From contig OZ241880.1 in NCBI GenBank assembly GCA_965203505.1, forward strand, positions 1,860,001-1,924,000: 64,000 nt of DNA, written 5' to 3'. This DNA comes from Bin127 sp965203505. Lineage in GTDB: Bacteria; Chloroflexota; Dehalococcoidia; Lucifugimonadales; Lucifugimonadaceae. A program made the translations under genes and the position numbers. The notes beneath the pieces are model-generated. The model was not told the DNA's origin and searched no databases. It was given only the letters and a program-made list of their open reading frames with translations. Of the stretch, positions 57,925 to 64,000 are shown one piece after another. How positions within the stretch are numbered: the first letter of the stretch is position 1; every line of letters starts with the position of its first letter.

Positions 57925-58731
57925 TTATCCCCCTGCATGGTGCGGCTCAATGGCACAGAAGTCGGCGCCTTGCGGATCGCGTAGCACGATGAAGCGTCCG
58001 ACTGCGTTTACTGCTGGGGCATCGGCCATGGGCTTACCCCCGCTTGCTTTCACGTAGTCCACCGCCGCGTTGAGATCGGCTACCTGAAAATAGACGAACC
58101 ACATCGAGGGCACGCCATCGGCGATCATCTCATCGGGCCACTGAAACATGCCTGCGACCGGGATGTCATCCACGATCCACATCGCATACTCGTTCAGTTT
58201 GCCTTGCGGAGCGGTTGCAATTGCGACTCCGAGTACGTCTTTGTGGAAGCGCACAGATTGCTCGAGATCAGTGGTCACGTGTTCGAGCCAAGTCAACGCG
58301 CCCGGTTCTGAACGGATAAGGCTGCCTTGAAATTCTCCCGGTTGCCATATCGTGGTTTGGCAACCTGTAGGGTCTTCGATGACCGCGACGCGCCCGGCTC
58401 GATCGACATCGGTCGCTTCAGCGAGAATGGCGTCGCCTCGTTGCCGGACGTTGTTGAGAGTCGATTCGATGTCATCGACCGAGACGTAGACGTTCCAGCT
58501 CGGTTTGGCGGGAGCACGAATTTGGTCTGGGCCAAGCTCGTAGACCGCCGCCGTGGCAACATCGTTCACCATCGCCATCGAATAGGTGCCGATGCCCATT
58601 TCGCCCATCTGTTCATCAATGTAGCTCCATCCGAAGAGTCCTGAGTAGAACTCCCTAGCGGCGTCAAGATCGGAGGTCGCGAGGTCTACCCAGCACGGCG
58701 TTCCGTGGTGATATTTTTCAAGTAACGGCAT
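57925..58731 (-). CDS. two-domain VOC family protein, array member 2
   Basis: A 268-residue protein starting MPLLEKYHHGTPCWVDLATSD, with FYSGLFGW in the first domain and ALTWLEHVTTDLEQSVRFHK in the second. It is 11 bases upstream of member 1. ATG 58731 fits the common start of the array; the longer frame overlaps member 3. The ending FCAIEPHHAGG is rich in His and differs from the others. Confidence 0.86.
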   Translation of the reverse strand: MPLLEKYHHGTPCWVDLATSDLDAAREFYSGLFGWSYIDEQMGEMGIGTYSMAMVNDVATAAVYELGPDQIRAPAKPSWNVYVSVDDIESTLNNVRQRGDAILAEATDVDRAGRVAVIEDPTGCQTTIWQPGEFQGSLIRSEPGALTWLEHVTTDLEQSVRFHKDVLGVAIATAPQGKLNEYAMWIVDDIPVAGMFQWPDEMIADGVPSMWFVYFQVADLNAAVDYVKASGGKPMADAPAVNAVGRFIVLRDPQGADFCAIEPHHAGG

Positions 58732-58750
58732 CGGTCCATTCGATGCCGAA

Positions 58751-59548
58751 TCACACGGTCGGGGCTTGTTGGATACCGAACACTGCACCTTGCGGGTCTT
58801 GTATGACTGCGAAGGTGCCTACCATCGGCAACACTTCGGGACCGAACATAATTTGAGCGCCCATCGACTTCGCCGCCTCAACTGCCGCGTCAGCGTCGTC
58901 GACTCGGAAATAGACCTCCCAATGTGGCGGGACACCCATTTCAACGAGATGGTCGGGCGATGTCATGACGCCGGACACCGGGACGCCGTCGATGGTCAAC
59001 ATGTGGTAGTCGCCGCCTTCGGGTGTCGGCATGGTTTCTTTGTCGAGATCGATGCCGAATAGTTCGGTGTAAAACTTGCCGGCCCCATCTTGATCCGAGG
59101 TCAGCAATTCGACCCATGTCAACGCGCCGTGTTCGTCTCGAACCTCTGCGCCGATGTTTTCTTTGGCCTGCCAGAACGAGATAACGGCACCAGATGGGTC
59201 TTGCACCACCATCACCATCCCCGACGCGTCCTCGTCGAACTCATCAGCGACCACTTTTCCACCAAGATCAGGTAGTTTCGAAGCGGTGGAATGTATATCA
59301 TCAACTGCGAAGTAAACATTCCAGTGAGGCGGTACGTCAGCCTCCGCTTCCTGTTCCACCTGGGTGTAGATCGCAGCCGCAGTGGATCCGTCTACATGCG
59401 CCATCGAGTAGACCTGATCGCCGCCCATGGGGATGTCTTGATAATCCCAACCGAATATCTTCGAGTAGAATTCCTTGGCCCCGTCCTGATCCGTCGTCGA
59501 TAGATCGGTCCAACATGGGGTACCCTGTTTGTAACTTTCGATCTTCAT
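58751..59548 (-). CDS. two-domain VOC family protein, array member 3
   Basis: A 265-residue protein: MKIESYKQGTPCWTDLSTTD, FYSKIFGWDYQD, GALTWVELLTSDQDGAGKFYTELFGI. AAAGGAA five bases upstream sets ATG 59548. It is very similar to member 4 (shared HIGAEVRDEHGALTW-like and PPHWEVYFRVDDA segments), which suggests a recent duplication of the two. Confidence 0.87.
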   Translation of the reverse strand: MKIESYKQGTPCWTDLSTTDQDGAKEFYSKIFGWDYQDIPMGGDQVYSMAHVDGSTAAAIYTQVEQEAEADVPPHWNVYFAVDDIHSTASKLPDLGGKVVADEFDEDASGMVMVVQDPSGAVISFWQAKENIGAEVRDEHGALTWVELLTSDQDGAGKFYTELFGIDLDKETMPTPEGGDYHMLTIDGVPVSGVMTSPDHLVEMGVPPHWEVYFRVDDADAAVEAAKSMGAQIMFGPEVLPMVGTFAVIQDPQGAVFGIQQAPTV

Positions 59549-59570
59549 GCTGATTCCTTTCGCGGTATGA

Positions 59571-60371
59571 TTACCCTGCTGGTGGCGACTGCACGCCGAA
59601 TTGCGCGCCTTGCGGGTCTTGCATGTAGCCGATAGTTCCCATGGGTCCCAAGTCTGCCGGGCCCATGTAGACCTGCCCGCCGTTCGCCGTCGCCGCATCG
59701 CAGACAGCTTTGGCATCATCGACTCTGAAGTAGACCTCCCAGTGCGAAGGGACCCCCATTTCGACAACTTGCTGCGGCATGTCCATGATGCTCGCTACCG
59801 GTTGACCGTTCACCATCAGCTGGTGAACCGTGCCGCCGTCAGGTGATGCCATCGCGTCCTTGGCGACTTCGATATCGAGCAACTCTGAGTAGAAAGTAGC
59901 GGTGGCATCCTTGTCGGTGGTCAAGACGAGAGTCCAAGTCAACGCTCCGTGCTCGTCGCGGACTTCCGCGCCGATGTGTTGATTGGGTTGCCAAAACATG
60001 ACGACTGCACCGACTGAGTCCTGTGCGACGATCATGCGTCCGGCATCGAACACATCCATGGGAGCCATGATCACGTTACCGCACAACTCGGGCACTCGTT
60101 CGGCAACGGTATCCACATCATCTACTGTGATGTAGACGTTCCAATGCGGCGGTACGCCCTGCTTTGCTTCCTCGGGTTGTTGAGGAGCGATGGCGCCTGC
60201 GGGTGAACCATCGATTTGGGCCATGGAGTAGATCATTCCGTTCCCCGCATCGTTGTCTTCATACTGCCACCCGAACAGCGTGGAGTAGAAATCCTTGGCG
60301 GCTGATTGGTCCGAGGTGGATAGATCGACCCACGACGGGGTTCCTTGAGCGTAACTTTCGACTTTCGGCAT
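59571..60371 (-). CDS. two-domain VOC family protein, array member 4
   Basis: A 266-residue protein: MPKVESYAQGTPSWVDLSTSD, FYSTLFGWQYED and HIGAEVRDEHGALTW in the middle. The C-terminal half SHWEVYFRVDDAKAV...YMQDPQGAQFGVQ mirrors member 3. The 22-base gap to member 3 suggests a common transcript. Confidence 0.87.
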   Translation of the reverse strand: MPKVESYAQGTPSWVDLSTSDQSAAKDFYSTLFGWQYEDNDAGNGMIYSMAQIDGSPAGAIAPQQPEEAKQGVPPHWNVYITVDDVDTVAERVPELCGNVIMAPMDVFDAGRMIVAQDSVGAVVMFWQPNQHIGAEVRDEHGALTWTLVLTTDKDATATFYSELLDIEVAKDAMASPDGGTVHQLMVNGQPVASIMDMPQQVVEMGVPSHWEVYFRVDDAKAVCDAATANGGQVYMGPADLGPMGTIGYMQDPQGAQFGVQSPPAG

Positions 60372-60455
60372 GTGTTGTTAGCCTTTCTCGCCTTATTGGG
60401 TTTTCGCTTTGGACGCGTCCGAATGAACTCTGACGCGTCACGTTGCCAGTTGTGA

Positions 60456-61289
60456 TTACTCCATAGGTCGCATCGACATGATGCTGAACGTTGCGCCATG
60501 AGGGTCGTTGATCACCGAGAACTTGCCGGGAGGGATCTCTGTCGGCGGGACGCAAACTTCGCCGCCAAGTTCTGTTGCTTTCGCGGCCGAAGCTGCACAG
60601 TCTTCAACGCGGAAATAGGTCATGAAGTGCGACGGCATGTCGCCCCAACTCTCATCCATCTCCATCATCCCGCCGCGATCCGGCTCTAGACCCGGTACTT
60701 TTAACCAGTGATACTCGTATTCGATATCGCCTTCGGCATCCTCGTAGGCGGTCGGCGGACGCATCAGGTCGACGCGTTGATAGCGCGATCCGAACACATG
60801 ACCTACAAAATCGTTGATGCCCGGAACGTCCCGAGTGTAGTATTCGACCCAACAAACGCCTCCAGTCTCCCAAAACGCCTCGTTTTCTACACCCTTTTCG
60901 CCGCTCCAAACTACGAAGGGCGCGCCTTCCGGTGTCATTAAAAGTGATTTTTTGCCGCCGTTCGCGGGATCGTCGCATGCAGGCATGATGACTGAACCGC
61001 CCTTTTCGACGGCGCGTTTCATCGCGGCTTCGGCGTCATCGACCCAGAACGCGTTTACCCAGTTGAACGGTTCCGGCGGCAGGGGCATCCCTTCGCTGTA
61101 GGTGTAGACGCCGCCGACTATCTTGTCGCCCAATTTTGCCTGTGAGAACACTCCTTGCGGGCCAGACATCAGATCGTGCCACTCCCATCCCAATAGCCCT
61201 GAATAAAACGCCTTGGTCGCGTCAACGTTCCGAGTCGCGAGGTCCCACCAAACGGGCGTTCCTTGTACGTGCTTCGATGAACTATTCAC
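60456..61289 (-). CDS. two-domain VOC family protein, array member 5
   Basis: A 277-residue protein, longest of the array: VQGTPVWWDLATRNVDATKAFYSGLLGWEW and, in the second domain, GGVCWVEYYTRDVPGINDFVGHVFGS. It starts with GTG 61289. An insert (MRPPTAYEDAEGDIEYEYHW) in the second domain is missing in members 1-4. The gap to member 4 is 84 bases. Confidence 0.86.
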   Translation of the reverse strand: MNSSSKHVQGTPVWWDLATRNVDATKAFYSGLLGWEWHDLMSGPQGVFSQAKLGDKIVGGVYTYSEGMPLPPEPFNWVNAFWVDDAEAAMKRAVEKGGSVIMPACDDPANGGKKSLLMTPEGAPFVVWSGEKGVENEAFWETGGVCWVEYYTRDVPGINDFVGHVFGSRYQRVDLMRPPTAYEDAEGDIEYEYHWLKVPGLEPDRGGMMEMDESWGDMPSHFMTYFRVEDCAASAAKATELGGEVCVPPTEIPPGKFSVINDPHGATFSIMSMRPME

Positions 61290-61417
61290 TTGATTCTCCT
61301 TACTTCACGTGTGAGACGACTTACACGCGCCGAATAAACCAGAAGACTAAACTTCGATGATTATCTATCGTTTATCGCTAAACGCAAAATTGGATTGGCG
61401 AAAACGCGGATTCGGAA

Positions 61418-62209
61418 CTAACCTGCCGGTTGCCACAAGCTGAATCGCACACCCTGTGGATCGGTGAGCGACGCAAGTGATCCGGGTGGGACTTCCATCA
61501 CAGGGAACACTACTTTGGCTCCAAGCGATTCTGCCTTTGCGATTGACGAGTGAATATCCTCAACCATGAAGTAAGTCACCCATCGCGCCCTAGATTCGTC
61601 CTTTGGCAACTCGAAAAACGCGCACTGCATCTGCTGACCGTCGATGGAAAGCATCGTCACTGTGTAGCCTGACCCAGCACCATCATCGGTCGGGATGGTA
61701 ATCGTGTCGAAATCTACGTCGAAAACGTCCGAGTGGAATTGTTTAGCGGCTTCAAGATCTCCGGTGTGATACTCGATCCAGCAGACTGCTCCGGGCTCCG
61801 CGAAAACGTCTGCGCCATAGCCTTTCAGGCTTTGCCACAGACCGAACACTGCGCCTTCTGGCGTCGACACTCTAGCAGTGACGCCCCATCCGTCGGCATT
61901 GTGAGGTCCGGAAAGGACGCTCCCGCCGTTCGCCTTTATTCGTTTGACTGTCTCTTCGGCATTTTCGACATAGACGCTGTTGATCCACATCCCGGCGACA
62001 CCGTTGGTGTCATCGTTGGCAGACATACCGGCGATGTTGGCGTCGTTCCTGATCGCCATGTGGTAGGTGTTGCCGCCGGACATCGGCACGTCTGCCCATT
62101 CCCAGCCGAACAAGCCGGTGTAGAAGGTTTTGGCTCCATGCGGATCAGGCGTTGCAAGGTCGAACCAGATTGGATTGCCTTGTAGTTGTGGCATTCTTGT
62201 CTGAGTCAT
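61418..62209 (-). CDS. two-domain VOC family protein, array member 6
   Basis: A 263-residue protein: QLQGNPIWFDLATPDPHGAKTFYTGLFGW, then CWIEYHTGDLEAAKQFHSDVFDVDF. It is first in the array and 128 bases upstream of member 5, so a promoter for the others may lie between. It has the same two-domain plan. ATG 62209 is the only good start. Confidence 0.86.
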   Translation of the reverse strand: MTQTRMPQLQGNPIWFDLATPDPHGAKTFYTGLFGWEWADVPMSGGNTYHMAIRNDANIAGMSANDDTNGVAGMWINSVYVENAEETVKRIKANGGSVLSGPHNADGWGVTARVSTPEGAVFGLWQSLKGYGADVFAEPGAVCWIEYHTGDLEAAKQFHSDVFDVDFDTITIPTDDGAGSGYTVTMLSIDGQQMQCAFFELPKDESRARWVTYFMVEDIHSSIAKAESLGAKVVFPVMEVPPGSLASLTDPQGVRFSLWQPAG

Positions 62210-62323
62210 TTCGTTTGCTCTACCTTAGTTAGTCCTAACCCATTTAATCACCTCAACATGACTGCATCACACTGGCAGTGACATCTTTGACACACCCCAT
62301 AACACGCCAGGGAAGCCATGAAA

Positions 62324-62632
62324 TCACCGACGACGCAACTGATCTTCCTGTTCCCACAATTTCTCAGTGTCAGGATCCATCAAGAGTTGTACCAGAACAC
62401 CAAGCTGCGTATTTACAAGATCTTCTTGATACTGCGTCAAACTACCCTTTGATCTTTCGAACTGAAATAGAGCAGTAACATGCTGAATGAACAATTCTCT
62501 CACGCCCTTCCGCTCTTGATCGCTTAAGGGTGACACGGCCATGCCGAACGCGGCGACCACAATGGAATGAGTCGTTCTTGTCACTCGATCAGCGTCTTTG
62601 ACCGAGATCATGCCTGTGTTAGATTTGAACAT
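62324..62632 (-). CDS. small helical protein, unknown
   Basis: A 102-residue mostly helical protein (TTHSIVVAAFGMAVSPLSDQERKGVRELFIQHVTALFQFE, written here in short segments by position 21-60). No membrane segment or domain was recognised. It lies 76 bases downstream of the coiled-coil gene at 62709, on the same strand, and may share its transcript. Confidence 0.5.
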   Translation of the reverse strand: MFKSNTGMISVKDADRVTRTTHSIVVAAFGMAVSPLSDQERKGVRELFIQHVTALFQFERSKGSLTQYQEDLVNTQLGVLVQLLMDPDTEKLWEQEDQLRRR

Positions 62633-62708
62633 GGAGTTTCACCTTACCTAAGCCGCTAGTTCGCGCTTGAGCGTTTCATCTCTTAAGCGAAGGGAACGTT
62701 TTAGGAGA

Positions 62709-62981
62709 TTACCCAGACTGAGGCCAAAAACGGAGAACAGCGGTGACTATCGCCGAGACAACTACCAACCCGGCTCCACCCCACACTACGATCATCGCGT
62801 ATTTGGCTTCCACAATTTCTTTTCTGACGTCCGAAATTTTAGTTCTGACGTTCTCGACTTCTGTTTTGGTAGCAAACGATTCGGCACGACCTTCAAGACG
62901 TGCAAGTCCAGTGCGGAGGTCGTCCAGCTGCGCCACATGGTGGTGTGAGAATTCAGGTGAATTGCTAGACCTGTTGTCCAC
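62709..62981 (-). CDS. coiled-coil membrane protein, unknown
   Basis: A 90-residue protein: a long amphipathic coiled coil (residues 15-60, AQLDDLRTGLARLEGRAESF and VENVRTKISDVRKEIVEAKY) followed by one membrane segment (IVVWGGAGLVVVSAIVTAVL) at the C-terminus. The plan is like DUF1640/CCDC90 proteins and phage-type membrane anchors. It overlaps the gene upstream (62965) by 17 bases. Confidence 0.55.
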   Translation of the reverse strand: MDNRSSNSPEFSHHHVAQLDDLRTGLARLEGRAESFATKTEVENVRTKISDVRKEIVEAKYAMIVVWGGAGLVVVSAIVTAVLRFWPQSG

Positions 62982-63258
62982 GTTTCATCTCCCGCGTCTC
63001 TTCCAACCAGCGCCAAAGCGTAGCGTCGAAGTACCCTGAATGGGACCCGTTTAACTTGAAAACGACGCCTTCGCGAATCTTCTCCTGATCATCCATCAGC
63101 AGCAACGGGCGGCTTAAACCAATCGGATCGTCTATGTACGAGCGGATGAGGAAAACGTGGGTTGATATTGGATGCACTTCACCCAGCTGCTGTGCTGCGT
63201 TTTCTGCAGCGACTTGTTCCGCAATGGGCGAATCGAAAATGACTATGAAAATGTTCAT
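62965..63258 (-). CDS. small alpha/beta protein, unknown
   Basis: A 97-residue protein beginning NIFIVIFDSPIAEQVAAENA, with the alternating beta-alpha outline of a ferredoxin-like or SinR-like fold (HVFLIRSYIDD, then VVFKLNGSHSGYFDATLWRWLEE). It heads a three-gene run that includes the coiled-coil membrane protein. The similarity to small nuclease-like folds (SinR/Cas2 type) is only an outline and cannot be proven here. Confidence 0.5.
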   Translation of the reverse strand: MNIFIVIFDSPIAEQVAAENAAQQLGEVHPISTHVFLIRSYIDDPIGLSRPLLLMDDQEKIREGVVFKLNGSHSGYFDATLWRWLEETREMKRGQQV

Positions 63259-63384
63259 GGTTCGATATCCCGCATGGAGCCCTCACTTGTTCATCGCTCA
63301 ATCTTGAATCTAGAAAACACTATACCCCTGATTCTATGCTCGCTCGCGCGTTTCGGCGAACGCCTTGTCCTGAGCGCGGGAATA

Positions 63385-64000
63385 TGGTAGTGTGGCGGAC
63401 ATGAGAAACGCCCTGTCGGTCAGGGCGCTCTCGCGAATTCGACGCTGTGACGACTGAGGGCCTCAACATGCCTCATCGTATCGTCGACTTCAATCCTGAG
63501 CGTATCACGCCTTGTCCGTTCTGCGCCAGCCACGAACCTGATTTTTGCGAAAAGCCGCCAAGTTACCCAGATTCGGGTAAACTGTTTCCTAAATTGCTCG
63601 CTAGGAAACAGGAACTCAGCATCGTCGAAGCCGTTGATCTGTTCAAAAACGAAGAGACGGCGGAGAAATGGTTCATGTCCCAGCGTTGGCCCGACGGACC
63701 GCAATGTCCCGAATGTTTCTCCTCGAACGTGCAGACGCGGGCGTCTCGCAAGCCTCAGCCTTATCGCTGCCGTGACTGTCGTCTCGATTTCTCAGTAAAG
63801 AGTCACACTCTCATGCACGGCTCGAAGCTGCCGTTTAGAACGTGGGGAATGGCCCTCTATCTTCTGACGATCCATCCCAAGGGTGTTTCCAGCGCCCAGC
63901 TCTCTAAGGACCTAGGGATCACCAAGAAGTCAGCATGGCATCTGGCCCATCGCATACGCGAGACGTGGCTCGACGAGAGTTCTATCTTCGCCGGCGAGGT
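63385..64000 (+). mobile_element. IS1595-family insertion sequence, left part
   Basis: The transposase frame runs off the right edge. The left end cannot be fixed from one side. A candidate is the stretch ATGGTAGTGTGGCGGACATG at 63384-63403, followed by a hairpin CGCCCTG-TCGGT-CAGGGCG (63409-63427) before the transposase. Confidence 0.45.
63468..64000 (+). CDS. IS1595-family transposase (partial, runs off the window)
   Basis: At least 177 residues are visible. After an N-terminal extension with a Cys pattern (TPCPFCASHEPDFC, about residues 13-26) comes the typical IS1595 N-terminus: SIVEAVDLFKNEETAEKWFM, a zinc ribbon CPECFSSN...YRCRDCRLDFSVK, then GSKLPFRTWGMALYLLT and ITKKSAWHLAHRIRETW. 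The DDE catalytic part begins just beyond the edge (FAGEV is its usual start). ATG 63468 is in frame with the conserved part. Whether the extension is real or an earlier in-frame artifact cannot be told. Confidence 0.88.
   Translation, partial: MPHRIVDFNPERITPCPFCASHEPDFCEKPPSYPDSGKLFPKLLARKQELSIVEAVDLFKNEETAEKWFMSQRWPDGPQCPECFSSNVQTRASRKPQPYRCRDCRLDFSVKSHTLMHGSKLPFRTWGMALYLLTIHPKGVSSAQLSKDLGITKKSAWHLAHRIRETWLDESSIFAGE

Overview
The window (about 55% GC by eye) comes from an uncultivated free-living or host-associated bacterium. TTG and GTG starts are frequent and chosen by good ribosome binding sites. The gene set (UGA-decoding formate dehydrogenase, CitE/MaoC pair, enolase-superfamily dehydratase, CysO-type sulfur carrier, many VOC proteins, split transhydrogenase) would fit an uncultured Chloroflexota such as a SAR202-like lineage. 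That placement is inference; no rRNA gene is present to prove it.

Layout. 0.5-4.2 kb: a DedA membrane protein, then a 976-residue formate dehydrogenase alpha subunit that looks like two ORFs only because a TGA at 2415-2417 is read as selenocysteine; a SECIS hairpin follows at the same spacing as in E. coli fdhF. 4.2-7.0 kb: a Type II restriction-modification module (MT-A70 methylase, a BglII-like endonuclease, a BstYI-like homologue with a changed active site) and a convergent PD-(D/E)XK protein. 7.1-11.4 kb: a dehydrogenase-like protein, a CitE-like lyase, two membrane proteins and a MaoC hydratase. 11.6-13.6 kb: threonine synthase whose last 135 bp recur at 91% identity after a hicAB toxin-antitoxin pair. 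13.65-18.0 kb: a Type III R-M system whose mod gene is out of frame at a G8 tract. 18.1-19.5 kb: an aspartic protease pair, a tiny membrane protein and a CysO-like carrier.

19.5-26.5 kb is a tightly packed housekeeping run on the minus strand (alaS-ruvX-aroE-aroC-aroK-aroB), partly joined by short overlaps. 26.6-30.7 kb carries a HigBA-type pair, tRNA-Lys(UUU), a lipoprotein, an acyltransferase, an AbrB/PIN pair and an aldo/keto reductase. 30.7-43.7 kb holds an AI-2E family permease, an orphan solute-binding lipoprotein, an enolase-superfamily enzyme, a DUF4143 ATPase preceded by tandem repeats, a SRAP protein with a His-to-Tyr change, two epimerase-like proteins, a DUF4160/DUF2442 pair, a VOC protein and pntAA-pntAB-pntB. 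43.8-52.1 kb holds a membrane-anchored sulfite-oxidase-like protein, a VapBC-type pair, a GH3 glycosidase, a beta-propeller lactonase and aconitase.

52.07-53.40 kb is a GC-rich block without a convincing gene, full of palindromic repeats that continue around 54.4 kb. It is followed by an epimerase, an SDR, an SfiI-like R-M system, a tandem array of six two-domain VOC genes, three small unknown ORFs, and an IS1595-family transposase running off the right end. The window holds three different R-M systems, five likely toxin-antitoxin or similar pairs and an aspartic-protease pair among ordinary metabolic genes. Accessory modules therefore look inserted at several points of a core backbone rather than gathered in one island.
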